Shown: positions 1-11,400 of the stretch, in pieces | Layout of the letters: each line of letters starts with the position of its first letter | Numbering within the stretch: position 1 is the stretch's first letter | Source: Nilaparvata lugens | Taxonomy: Eukaryota; Arthropoda; Insecta; Hemiptera; Delphacidae | Assembly: GCF_014356525.2 (NCBI RefSeq) | Contig: NC_052511.1 | Span: 15,361,942-15,425,941 of the forward strand | Direction: 5' to 3' | DNA: 64,000 nt | The notes under the pieces: model-generated | What the model saw: only the letters and a program-made list of their open reading frames with translations | Told to the model about the DNA's origin: nothing | Databases searched by the model: none | Made by a program: the position numbers and the translations under genes

Positions 1-553
1 TTATTTCAAGTAACTACGAACTGAAATACTTATCTAGTTTACAGTTGAAACACAGTGGCTATTGGCTTGGATACAGAAAAAACCTATACAAATTAGACTA
101 TACTCTATAATAGATAGGATAGATTCATAGGTTGTGTATCCTATGTTGTAGTGTAATAATTAGAACCATTTTCACTCAATATTCGAATTATTATCTGAAT
201 TTAAAACATAAAGATGGAATATCAAAATTCAAAATTTTTAGTTTAGTCATTAGTTTTGAAGTGGAAATTGGACTTTTTGAAGTGAAAGTGGAATCTTAAC
301 CTTATTTTTTTTGAAACTTTTATTTGTAAAAAAATTGGAGGAAGACAGTTTTGGGCGATGCCTGTTGTCTTCTCCCAATCATATCATATTTATTATAATT
401 ATGATCTGTAATTGCCAATGAAATAAATAAATGAATAAATACCAGCGGATGCTATGATAAATAGCAATCAATGCTATTATTTCCAGTTTGTAGATGGCCT
501 TAATAGGCTTAATGAGGTCTCAATGGAAAGAGGACAGAAAGGTATAAAATAGA
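1..553. other. AT-rich intergenic DNA
   Basis: No open reading frame, RNA gene or clear repeat was recognised to the left of the copia insertion. The stretch is AT-rich with short homopolymer runs and an (AATA)n-like run near 421-440. Confidence 0.5.
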
Positions 554-558
554 AATAG
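554..558. repeat. Target-site duplication, left copy (AATAG)
   Basis: AATAG directly before the LTR at 559 is repeated at 6143-6147 directly after the other LTR. Five bases is the usual duplication length for Ty1/copia integrases. Confidence 0.9.
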
Positions 559-797
559 TGTTGAAGGTTATATCGGTGAAGAAATTAATTATTACGATTA
601 TTTGAACATTATTACTGATTTTATTTTTACTTTAAAGTCAAACCAATACATTGAACTCAAACGTTTTACTTAAGGCATGTTACACACACTTCACAGAGAC
701 AGAGTTCAGTACAGAGTCGTTTTGGCGTGCAGCTGAGTCACCAGTGCCTTGCCAATCACACATATTATTATTTAGTCTATTTCATTGTCAAACAACA
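559..797 (-). repeat. 3' LTR of the copia element
   Basis: A 239-bp repeat identical to 5904-6142 except for one T/A difference near position 586. It starts TGTTGAAGG and ends AAACAACA as read on the plus strand. In element orientation it is the downstream LTR, because the polypurine tract abuts it. Confidence 0.95.
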
Positions 798-806
798 CGC
801 CCCCTC
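798..806 (-). promoter_or_regulatory. Polypurine tract for plus-strand priming
   Basis: The minus strand reads GAGGGGGCG directly before the 3' LTR. A G-rich purine run in this position primes second-strand DNA synthesis. Confidence 0.85.
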
Positions 807-826
807 ATGAAATAACCCAAAAAAAT

Positions 827-1075
827 TATCAATCAAAAAACAAAGTAAGTTATAGAAAATTAACATAGTTCAAAACATCTTAATTATTAAAAAATATTAT
901 TTCTAAATTTATCAATCAAAAAAAAAGTAAGTTATAAGAAAATTAACATAGTTCAAAACATCTTAATTATTAAAAAATATTATTTCTAAATTTATCAATC
1001 AAAAAACAAAGTAAGTTATAAGAAAATTAACATAGTTCAAAACATCTTAATTATTAAAAAATATTATTTCTAAAC
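827..1075. repeat. Three tandem copies of an 83-bp unit
   Basis: Units start near 827, 910 and 993, each with TATCAATC, and are nearly identical. The third unit contains the end and stop codon of the RNase H reading frame (1054-1075). The array therefore arose by duplicating the 3' tail of pol, inside the element, between pol and the polypurine tract. Confidence 0.9.
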
Positions 1076-1577
1076 TTGACAAAAAGTTCCTTTCCCAAGG
1101 GTTTTGTGAAAATGTCAGCAATCTGATCTGAGGATTTTAAATACTCAACTTGAATAACACCTTCAGAAATTTTCTCTCTTACAAAATGATACCTTATATC
1201 TACATGTTTCATTTTTTTATGATGCTCAGGATTATGAGCTATTTTGATAGCAGACTGATTGTCTTCAAACAACAAAATACAAGTTTTCTTATTTTCAACA
1301 ACACAAAAATCAATTAAAATTCCTTTTATCCAACAAGCCTCGCTTGCAGCTTGGCTCAAAGCAACATACTCAGCTTCTGTGCTAGATAATGAAACACTTG
1401 TTGCTTCTTGGTACACCAAGAAATAGTATTACCAAAAACCTTGAAGCAATAACCTGAGGTTGATCTTCTCTCTAAATCACCACCCCAGTTTGCATCTACA
1501 TAGCCTACAATCATATCATCATTCAATTCTCTCTTATATACTAGCTCTAAATCTAAAGTACATTTTACATATCTCAA
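1054..1577 (-). pseudogene. copia pol 3' part: RNase H, frameshifted
   Basis: Two overlapping frames (1356-1577 and 1054-1419) together cover a Ty1/copia RNase H. The first holds the D-containing segment GYVDANWGGD. The second holds SSTEAEYVALSQA, EDNQSAI and HVDIRYHFVRE, and ends with the FTKPL segment typical of the family C-terminus. The frame changes near 1415-1425 and again between this part and the main pol frame near 1580-1590. As sequenced it cannot be made as one polyprotein. Sequencing error was considered, but two separate shifts make decay more likely. Confidence 0.85.
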
Positions 1578-1585
1578 TACACGTT

Positions 1586-4408
1586 TTAATTTTTATACAA
1601 CATTTCACTGGCACAACTTTGGAATCGACTCAAGAAAGATACAGTACAACACAAATCAGGTCTAGATCCTACAACAGCATACATAAGACAACCAATTAGT
1701 CTACGACATTTCTTTTCTATTTCTACAGACTCTGACTTATCTCTAGTCAATAATTCAAAGTTGAAATTTTTATCCATGGGAGTGTCCATTGGCTTACAAT
1801 CCTGCATGTTGAACTTTTCCAATACATGTTTGAGATACTCCTTCTGACTAATAACAGTTACCCCCTTCTCAATATCTTGTTTGACATTAATTCCCAAGAA
1901 ATTAGAAACTAAGCCCAAGTCTTTCATCTTGAAATTTTCTTGTAAGACTGATTTCAATCTTGAAACATCATTCTCATCTGAACCAAAAATAAGTATGTCA
2001 TCTACATACAATAATAGAAATACCTTTTTACCCTCCACAATTTTAGAATACAAGCAATAATCATTTTTAGACCTAGTAAAATTGTTCATTTTCATTACAG
2101 AATCAAATTTAGAATTCCAATCTTTTGGAGATTTCTTCAGACCATAAATTGACTTCTTAAGTTTACAAACCTTATTCCTAAATCCTTCTACTCCCTCTGG
2201 TAATGACATATAAACGTCTTCTTTGATATCACCATTAAGGAAAGCATTTTTTACATCCATCTGATATACAGGAAACCCTAATTTATTTGCAACACTCATG
2301 AAAATCCGAAAAGTTGGCAATTTGGCCACAGGGGCATAAATGTCATTTAAATCTATGCTATCCTTTTGTTGAAACCCCCTAGCAACTAATCTAGCCTTGT
2401 ACTGAATGTTACCCTTCTCATCATTTTTAATTTTAAATACCCATTTGCTATCAATAATTTCTTTGTTTTCTGGTACAGTATCTACCTCTGTCCAAGTATT
2501 ATTCTCTTTCAAAGCATTTAGTTCAGTTTTTACTGCCTCCAACCACTTTACAGAATTGTTTGATTTCATAGCTTCAGAAAATGTAAGAGGCTCATCTACT
2601 TGTAGACTAAGATAACTGGTTTCATAGTCTTTCAACCACACTGGTTTTTTAATCACTCTTTTCTCTCTCCCTCTTATTTCATTATTTTCATCCATCATTT
2701 CTTCTCCACTTTCTTCATTTACTTCTACTTCATTGATTCCATCTTCAATATCATTTGTTTCAATCTCAATACCCTCAGCTTCACTTGTATCAGTTTCTTC
2801 TACTTCATTATTTTCAATTTCTTCAACTTCATTTATTTCAGTTTCTTGTACTCCATCATTTTCAATTTCTTCAAATACATTGTTTGGATCATTACTTTTT
2901 GCGATTCCCTCAATGTCAAAGCCTTGATTTATCTTGAATACTTTGGGGTCAGAATACTTTTCACCTTGGTTAGATTGCTCAACATTTGAAAAAATTACAT
3001 CCCTAGAAACAATTATTTTCCTCTTATCAGCATCCCACAACCGATAACCATTTTGCAAATATCCTACAAACGTTAGCTTCTTGGTTCTACTGTCAAGTTT
3101 CTTAAGATTACCTGCAACATGACTGTATGCTATACTTCCAAAAATCTGTAGTCTTGATAGATCTGGTTTTTTACCGTACCACTTTTCAGCTGGAGTACAA
3201 TCAAGAGTACATGTTGGGCTTCTATTAACAATATAAGCTGCTGTCCTTACAGCCTCACCCCACATTTCCTTTTTCAATCCTGAATCAAACAAAAGTGCCC
3301 TAACCTTTTCTAGCAATGTCCTATTGATTCTTTCTGCCTTTCCATTTAATTCTGGAGTGTATGGAATGGTGAAATCCATGAAAATCCCTCTATTTTGACA
3401 CCAATCCTTGATTTTATTACTAGAATATTCCCCACCATTATCACACCGAAATTTTGAAATTTTAGAATGCCATTTTGCCTCTACTTCAGCTACAAATTGT
3501 TTCATTATATCAAATACCTCACTTTTATTTTGAATAAGAAATACCATGACAAAATGTGTGAAATCATCTAGAAAAGTAACCATGTATCTTTTATTGTCCC
3601 AACTTACCGGGGTAATAGGCCCACAAACATCAGTATGTACTATTTCAAGGGGTCTTGTTGCCCTTTCCCTGACTGTTTTAAAAGGTTGCCTTGTTTGGCG
3701 AGCAGACAAGCATATTTCACATGGGTTTTTGGAAAAGTCATCAATTTTAGTTTTAATATTCATTCCCTCACTAAGATTTATGAGCTTTTTCATGTTATCT
3801 ACACCAAGGTGGCCTAGCTTCCTATGCCATAATTCTACTTCATTAGACTCATTAGACTTGGGTGAAATAGTGCTAGTCATTACATGATGGACTGAATTTG
3901 AATTATGCATTTTCAAGTCAACTTCAAACAAACCATTCGAATTTTTTATGCCTTCCATAATGACTTCATTGTCTTTCAACACCTCAACCCTATTTCCACT
4001 AAATAAGACCTTACCATCGTTCTCAGTGATAGCACTTACAGATAACAAATTTTTAGAAAGTTCTGGAACATATAAAACATTATTTAAGTTGCATTTGTCT
4101 GATTTGATGTTTCCTACCTCAAGAGCAAACATTGATTCATTTTCCTTGGCTACTCCTACTTTACAACTAATTGGAATGGAACTATCAAATAGTGATTTAG
4201 ATTTTACCATATGTGAAGTAGACCCTGAGTCAATTACGAAAGTGTCATAGTATTTTACATTAGAATTAGTAGTTAAAAAGGATACTTGGTTCTTCTTCTT
4301 ATCATTCTGTTTTTTACGAAAGTAAGCTACTATTTTAACTTCCAAAATTATTTCAGAAAAATACAAATTTAAATGACTATGGACAAGATTGGTTAAGATA
4401 TGCTTCAT
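1586..4408 (-). pseudogene. copia pol: protease, integrase, reverse transcriptase
   Basis: A 940-aa open frame. The aspartic protease motif DSGS is at residues 60-63. The pre-integrase segment ELWHRKLGH is near 192-200. The integrase catalytic triad reads D260 (HTDV), D323 (CDNGG) and E359 (KAER), a DD35E spacing. An acidic, E/N-rich low-complexity linker spans about 510-575. The reverse transcriptase covers about 620-900, with DVKNAFLNG (catalytic D) near 718 and YVDD at 801-804. The frame stops after residue 940, where a single-base change moves RNase H into another frame. No zinc knuckle precedes the protease, only a basic stretch near residues 30-40 that could be a remnant. The frame start is not necessarily the real start. 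Confidence 0.9.
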
Positions 4409-5889
4409 AGAAGAAATTTACTGAATATTACACAAAGACAGGAAAGAATTGAAATTGAAAAGATCAAGGGCCAAGAAAATAGGCTATAGGAAAGAAAAAA
4501 GACACAATTATGGACTCTTACCATACACTGTGTAGCGATTATGCTATTCTGAATCCCGGCATAACACAGGATTCCTAATCATTGTGTGTTGGGAATACCC
4601 TTTCATCATGTGATTCACTGTCATAATCTTGTAAATAAGCAACTTGAAACAACCTTTGAATACTAATACATCAATGGAGACTTTGCGTTTTGTTTTCTTC
4701 AAGAACATGATTTTATTCATGGGTTCATTTGTTTCAACAAAGCCGTTTTGCCTACAAAAGTTAGTCATGTTCACTTGAGAATGCATAGCATACACCTTTT
4801 CAATTCTCAGTTGAAAGTTGAACTCATCAACTTGACTCAAAGCAACATTCATTTTGTTTACATTTTTCTTAACCTCTACAGAAACCTGTCTCATGTAATC
4901 ATTCATTTTATTTATAGTTTTCCTAACCTTCAATGTAGTAATCTGATCCATAGAAACATTCGATTTGTTTACTTTCTAACCTTCAATGTAGCAATAGTAC
5001 TTTCTTGATAGTTGACTTTCAATGAAGACAACTCCCTACCTACTTCTTTACTCAATTCTACACTTTCACCATGGTTGACCCTTTCAACAACAGTAACTAG
5101 GCCTACATTGTCAGAAACTTGAATGAGTTGATCTTGTAACTTAACACTACTATCATCCTGCTTCAATTTGTTTTCATCTTCATGATTATCTTTCACTGTT
5201 TCATTTGCATTTTTCAATAGAAGGTTTTTACTAACCTGCTCTAGTCTTATGCTAGCAAATTCTTGCTTCATCTCATCAAACCTAGCATTTAACTTAGCAT
5301 TTTGATTTTTAAACATTTGGTCTAACTTAGCCTCTGCTTATCAACAGTTGTGTTAAGGCAGCTATTAAGTCATCATCTTTTTAATATTTTTCATATTATA
5401 TGCCATTTTGCTAGTCTGCACAGATAATATATTCATTAGGACTTGATCTCTCTTGAACTGACCTCCCACTCAGCAGTAAACCATTCACAACCTATCAAGA
5501 CATCTAACCTAAACATAATTTCTATAACCAGGGATTTCATGGTGTACCATTTGGGACATATTTATTTTGTAATTCTGTCCCATCACAGGGGTACAATTGC
5601 CGTGCTACCAATTTTTCCTTAAACGGTTGGAATAGCATTTAACACCTATCAAACCAAGGACAGTTGTCGGCTCCAATAAAATAGATTCTTGATAAACTGT
5701 GAATGGATCTATTGCCTATGAATGAGAAATCCAGTTTTCAGAGCAAATTAACTTATAATCTTTTTACTAGAGTTCAATCACTTCACCGGTATTACTATTT
5801 TAGAGTTGAATCTCCGAACTTCCATTGTTGTCTTGCACGAGAGTATTTAGGTTAAAAAAATTTTTTTACTTGCACACGAAAGATCCAGC
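4409..5889 (-). pseudogene. gag-position region of the copia element: broken, unrecognised ORFs
   Basis: Between the primer site and protease one expects gag with a CCHC knuckle. Instead two minus-strand frames (4969-5316, 115 aa; 4544-4951, 135 aa) join by a one-base shift near 4970. They are charged and rich in K/E/N/V with heptad-like hydrophobic spacing, so possibly coiled coil. A TLKVRK segment occurs in both. I recognise neither a copia gag fold nor a zinc knuckle. A good 5' splice-site-like GTAAGAG lies on the minus strand near 4521. The region may be a divergent gag, or foreign sequence acquired by the element. Confidence 0.5.
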
Positions 5890-5903
5890 CTGGGCCCATA
5901 ACC
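5890..5903 (-). promoter_or_regulatory. Primer-binding site, initiator-Met half-tRNA type
   Basis: The minus strand reads GGTTATGGGCCCAG directly after the 5' LTR. This matches the Drosophila copia site, which pairs with the internal anticodon region of initiator methionine tRNA and not with its 3' end. The 14-base match to copia is from memory. Confidence 0.85.
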
Positions 5904-6142
5904 TGTTGAAGGTTATATCGGTGAAGAAATAAATTATTACGATTATTTGAACATTATTACTGATTTTATTTTTACTTTAAAGTCAAACCAATACATTGAA
6001 CTCAAACGTTTTACTTAAGGCATGTTACACACACTTCACAGAGACAGAGTTCAGTACAGAGTCGTTTTGGCGTGCAGCTGAGTCACCAGTGCCTTGCCAA
6101 TCACACATATTATTATTTAGTCTATTTCATTGTCAAACAACA
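5904..6142 (-). repeat. 5' LTR of the copia element
   Basis: Second 239-bp LTR copy. On the minus strand it precedes the primer-binding site, so it supplies the element promoter. Both LTR ends are short imperfect inverted repeats (TGTTG / CAACA). Confidence 0.95.
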
Positions 6143-7070
6143 AATAGAAAGGCCTAATAGGAAGAGGATGATAAAATTAAACTAATAATTGAGAAGAGGG
6201 AATAAAATAATATGTAAAAAGAGCTATCAAGTGTATGTTGAGCTTACCACACATTTACCGACATAAATTTAGACATACAAACGAAACATCCCCTATCAGC
6301 AAAAACAGAAAAGCAGAAAAAAGTGTGGGCTGCATTAATCTTGAGCTTGGCAATCAAAGACAGCTATTCACCAGCATTGGGTTTCATGTGCTGACGCTTC
6401 CCTACTCTGTTCTCTGCGATGCGATTGTCTCGATTAATCCCTCCTGTCTTAGCAAAGGGGTCGAACTCATTCGATTTGTTAACTCCAAATGGACTGTGTG
6501 GCCTATTAAGACTGCCGGTCAACATAGTATGTATATAATTGTAACCGTCCACAACCCTGTTTTTGGAAAAAATCGTGGAACATGCAAATACCGTACGTAT
6601 ATTTTTCCATGAAGATTTGTTCTAAACATTCGTACAATAAAATTCGTAGAACACAACATATCAAAGTCAATCTACAGACCTTTCAGCATATTGATACTAT
6701 TGGCTGGTTTAAATTAGAATTAGAACCGTTTAGGAAGTAAGTTAGCCTGTGGTACTTTTCTGTAAGTTGTATGGTTCTGAATGAATGAATGAATGAATAA
6801 ATAAATAAATTGAATAAATAAAGTATAAACTAATCGAAGTTGATAAATTGACTATTCAATCAATTTTCTTTCTTTCTTTCATTCTATACAAGCTGAAATA
6901 AAACCAGCAGACTAATATTCTGATTGGTTTTTAATTAATTTTATTTTATTAAGAAGTTATGCAGTAGTATTAACTATATGTGTAGTATGCAGTAATTATG
7001 CAGTTGAATAAGTCAATTGACAGAGGCGAAAATGAGAGAAGTTATCGAAATCATGCAAAATTGAACATCT

Positions 7071-7112
7071 TCATAGCCACCTCTAATACAGAGGTATTAG
7101 AGGTGGCTATGA
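7071..7112. repeat. Perfect 19-bp-arm hairpin
   Basis: Arms 7071-7089 and 7094-7112 are exactly complementary around the 4-base loop AGAG. No A-rich or U-rich tail, flanking duplication or gene context was seen. It could be a fold-back remnant or a short hairpin RNA source. Confidence 0.8.
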
Positions 7113-7472
7113 CATCATCCATGTAAAGTATAATTTAATGATTAAAAAACATGAACACACATGATAATAGTTATTGTGTATAATGTATCAGTTATACTTG
7201 TTCATTAATTTATATTATTATATAAAATAATTATTATATTATATGGATAAAATTAATGTTGCCTGTAATCTTTCCTCCATTCAATGTGCAAGCTCTTTAA
7301 GTAGCTTTTTCGTCAATCTTGTATTAAGTTGAAGTGAAATAATGAATCAATTACCTTTTTGGAGGTGTAGCTTTTACAAACGATATAAAGTTATGAAGGA
7401 ATAGTAGAAGTCCTACAAATAGAAAGATTTCCAAAGAACGTTCAAGAGTCTTTTTTCTTTAGGGCTACTTTC

Positions 7473-7610
7473 AATATAAATAAAAATATATTAATTCCAA
7501 GTGCACTTGAAAATGACATTAGTAGCCGAAACATATAGTGACAAATTGATTTATAAGGGTACTCAAATTAATATTTTTATTTATTTAAAGTTCAAGAGTT
7601 ATCTTTTCAA
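7473..7610. repeat. Inverted-repeat element with central GAAAC motif
   Basis: Complementary AT-rich arms (around 7477-7492 and 7571-7590) enclose a core with CTTGAAAATGAC followed by CCGAAAC. Similar cores occur at 48207-48240 and 51733-51770. Confidence 0.5.
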
Positions 7611-7992
7611 TAAGTGAAAAATGTTTTGTCTTAGGTTCAAGATTCTGAGTTCAGCTTTTATATTTGATTTTCTATCACACCTATTCACTTACAGGTAGCT
7701 TAATCAATATTGAGCAAAAATATATTTTTCTTACAAATCCCGATTTATGGAAGCTCCTGTTCGCCTGCTTTCAACTGCTAGTTTAGTTCGGATCAACAAA
7801 TCTATTATGAATTGTATGATTGACCTCAAATCTTTGAATCAACATATTCATCATCAATTAATTATTGATCTGTTTTGCAAGTAAAACATAATTCATTCTT
7901 GTTTTCCTCTCGATGGCATGATGAAATATAAAAAGAATTGCGTTCTTATTTGCGTTATTGGTTCGTTGAATAGGAAAATAACTGTATCATAG

Positions 7993-8395
7993 TGTGTCAT
8001 ATCACGTGATATAATGTGTGACTATTCATAAATAGCTGCTTGCTAACTAGGGGGTCTCATTGACCTCTCTGACCCTACCACCAGCGGACATGATAAAATG
8101 CCAATCGGGATAATTTATATAATCAATTCATTGTATAGAAAAAATTGATAATTACATTGGCAGCATGTCATATAAGACGATAGCCTTCTAAAAAGCTATC
8201 AAATTGAATTGAACCCGCGATTGGGAAGTTGCTCTCGTTACAGTGAACAGTGATAGGAAGACCAATAAGTTATCGCGTATTCGCTCTACGGATTTGAACA
8301 TTTTGCATATTTCTGGATTACTTCTGCGTTGTGACTAGTGTTCTTCGAGTTCTTACTGCATCAATTTTAAATTTTTATAAACTTTATCCGTCATC
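7993..8395 (+). promoter_or_regulatory. Probable promoter and 5' leader of the SLC25A38 gene
   Basis: The 400 bp before the start codon hold a palindrome centred on an E-box (ATCACGTGAT, 8001-8010), a CCAAT pentamer near 8258 and a GATAA-type site in reverse near 8270. No convincing TATA box lies at a fixed distance and the transcription start is not determined. The assignment rests on position and on clustering of common elements. Confidence 0.35.
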
Positions 8396-8407
8396 ATGGC
8401 TTATGAA
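8396..8407 (+). CDS. SLC25A38: SLC25A38 exon 1 (start exon, 4 codons)
   Basis: ATG GCT TAT GAA followed by the strong donor GTAAGTAG, phase 0, matching the phase-0 acceptor of exon 2. The context TCATCATGG has G at +4. A different upstream start exon cannot be excluded. Confidence 0.7.
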
Positions 8408-11400
8408 GTAAGTAGAGAATTATTTCAAACTATTTACTTCATTTTTCATGTTATCATCATCATCATCATTATTGGCACTACAGCCCATGTGGAGCCTTAG
8501 CCTTCACAACCACATCCTTCCACCCCTCTCGACATTCTGCTGTTCTTCTCCATCTTCTTACACCCAGTCTTCGCAAATCCTCTTCCACATCGTCAACCCA
8601 CCGCTTTCATGTTATAGCTACTCAAATATCATTCTAAAAACGTGTATTTTATAGATATTTCAGGCTTTATTCTAAAAGTTTCTTGGAGCAATATCGCTAA
8701 CAATTCTTCAAACTTCCATGTAATATAATTTTCATGCAAGTTGATTATTGCTATATAATTGATTTTCAACTTTAAAATCATTCTCAAAGTCTTTGTTCAA
8801 CAATAATCTTAAAACTGCGGTTTAAGAGATTTGATCGTATCCTGATTCATGAGCTCACCAATATTGATCTAGTCACTAGTAAGGTAGGCTCATTAGCCCA
8901 ATAAATATAATAATTAAATACTTTCAATATTCAATCACTACAAATATAGAAATATTTTCAAATTATTTGATTGAAACGTCATTTTAAAATCATTTCTCAT
9001 GGTTTTCTAGAATGTTTGAATGAATAGATCTCATTAACATGAAACTTTTTTCAAATTTCACACTGTAGATGAACAAGGGCATTAAGTAGCAAATCATTCA
9101 TTATTCTTATTCACATGATGAAAATTAAAGGAAAGACGTTCGTCATTATTGTACATATTTTATAAAATGACGAACGTCTTTTAATAATTTCTATTGCAGT
9201 TTTGAAAATGACACTATCGAGTTCCGAGTTAAGGTACTTATAAGCTTATTTACATTTTTGTTCAATAGTTGACTTTATAAAATAACTTTGAAGAAAAAAG
9301 AAAGAAGATTCAGTGTCATAAAAATAGAATGGTGGGTATGAGTCTATGGTGTTTGTTGAGAAGAGGCTGGAAATACAGACACGACTTCAATAATTATATT
9401 GAATGAGTGGAAAAATATGTATGGAGATGGGCATATATCATGAGTACCGTAGAACAATGAAGATAACCGGTACAGTACTTCCAAACATATCACGTTTGAA
9501 CTTCAACTTAAATTTTTGTGAAAAAGATGAAGCTAATAACTATCATTGGTCTTCCTATTTTCTTTGAATAGAGAATTACGGTACTATCTCATATTAAGAT
9601 GTACGAGGTCACTGAAGTTATCACGGATTGTAAAAATATATTAACATTCAATTTCAAGTTGATATTCGGTACGGTACTCTGAGCTTAGGTACCTACTTAT
9701 TTTGCAAGATTTCAAGACTCTTGAATATGAAGATAAGCGATTTAGATCTAGTGCAGAGTAATCAGAATAAAGATGACAAGAATGATGAACTTGTAAGTAT
9801 GTAAACTGTAATGCAAATTCGATAGGCTTTATGTTTTTCAATTTTATTTTAGATTAGGTACGGTACCTACATAAGCAGGTATTCAACAAAAATATATCTT
9901 ATATAAATGAGTTATGTAGGTCCATATTACCTATTTATCAAACTAAAAATGCAACAGATTTGCAATTAAGTCACATGACAATTTTAAGTAAAGAATCTTA
10001 TCTACTCTGTTCCATTTTTAATGTCTTGATAAGTTACACTCATACCAAATTTTGCTCATTGTAAGACTAGCCATTAATTATTCGCAATTGAAAAATACAA
10101 GGTCAATTATTTTACTGATAAAATTCATTGCGGGGGATTTAGATTAATTATGTCTCTGACCCTACAGCTGACAGTTCATTAGATAAGGCAACATTTTACA
10201 TAATATCTTTTTTATTCCCTAGTACGCCGTTCATTAATAATGTCTATCTTCCAAATTCTATATCAACATATAAATTTCTTTATGGACGCAGAATGATTGA
10301 CTCAATACTACGTTTTAAATGTTCTGTAGTAATCGTTTATTCAGATATTGTAATTTAGCTTGGTATAATTTTCAAATCTTCTCAATACCAATAAGGAATT
10401 TTATATTTTTCTTTATTGATTAAATATGTTGATGAATCAACATATAAATAGAAAAATGTGTTTTCCTGTAAAAACAAACCTTACAAATCACAATTTGAAA
10501 GATATTTTATTTTTCCAGTCCTCAATTTTCCAACAATACTGTAAGTTACTTGTACGAGGTCTTGAAAAAAGTATATTCGTAAGGCTTTTTGTTGTTGGGA
10601 AGTCTCTATCGGGTCTCTGTCAGGTCCCACCTGACCGAATATTTAATTTAAGCCGTCAATGGGTCGACGACTGTCATAGTTTAGCCGGGACCGACTTTTT
10701 AACGCACCCATCCGATAACAGGAAGTTTTGACGAAAAATATAAAATATCTGAAAATCAATAACTTTAACCGTTTCACCGCGTCTATGTTAACTTGTATCT
10801 TTTTCAATTTTTTAAGTTTATTTTTCATATTCTAATGTACTTGAATTTCTCTTCCTTTAAAAGGTTTCATTGTTGCAGTTCACTCATCAACTAAGTTATA
10901 GTCTTAAAAATATAGAAAACCTTCAGATACTAAATTCAAACAATTTTACATATTACTGCCATATATTTTTAATTGATTTTTCTTTTTCCAGTCACCTCTA
11001 GTGAAAGCTTTCCTGGCCGGTTCCTTCTCAGGCACAGTATCAACCATCCTTTTCCAACCTCTTGATTTGGTCAAAACACGCCTTCAGACGAGCCCATCAA
11101 CCGTCTACAATGGGTGAGTCATGACTATACTAAAAATAATCATTCTGACTCGTGATTGTCAAAATGAAGATTGCTACTCTATGTTTATCAAATATCCTGC
11201 ATCATCATCGTGCATCAGATGATAAACATAGTCACGTCAAAGATGAACCAATTGATGACAAATTAACAGTCACGTCAAAGATGAACCAATTGATGACAAA
11301 TTAGCTTGACGTTTGTTTAATATTATAATTATATTGTTGATGACGAAGAAATCAAGTTGAACAATTTATCGATAAGATCATGTCATAATATGAAAATATT

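Larger units (their letters stand above)
559..6142 (-). mobile_element. Ty1/copia LTR retrotransposon, full length, coding region broken
   Basis: Two 239-bp direct repeats (559-797 and 5904-6142) begin TG and end CA. They differ at one base that I could find and are flanked by the 5-bp duplication AATAG (554-558, 6143-6147). Next to the right-hand LTR is a primer-binding site of the copia half-tRNA type; next to the left-hand LTR is a GAGGGGGCG polypurine tract. Both place the element on the minus strand. The pol order protease, integrase, RT, RNase H is the Ty1/copia order. The nearly identical LTRs indicate a recent insertion, yet pol carries frameshifts and no zinc-knuckle gag is visible. 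The copy is therefore probably not autonomous but could have been mobilised in trans. Confidence 0.95.
6148..7992. other. Intergenic DNA upstream of SLC25A38
   Basis: AT-rich, no supported gene. It holds an (AATG/AATA)n run at 6779-6815, a perfect hairpin at 7071-7112 and an inverted-repeat element around 7473-7610 that are listed separately. The plus-strand frame 6235-6612 resembles no protein I know and looks like chance. Confidence 0.5.

Noticed and set aside
2406..4250. Plus-strand open frames of 60-113 aa inside the copia element
   Set aside because: They are antisense shadows of the long pol frame, with no motifs of their own.
6235..6612. 125-aa plus-strand frame beside the copia element
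   Set aside because: No recognisable motif, splice or promoter support, and a shadow frame on the other strand; composition suggests chance.
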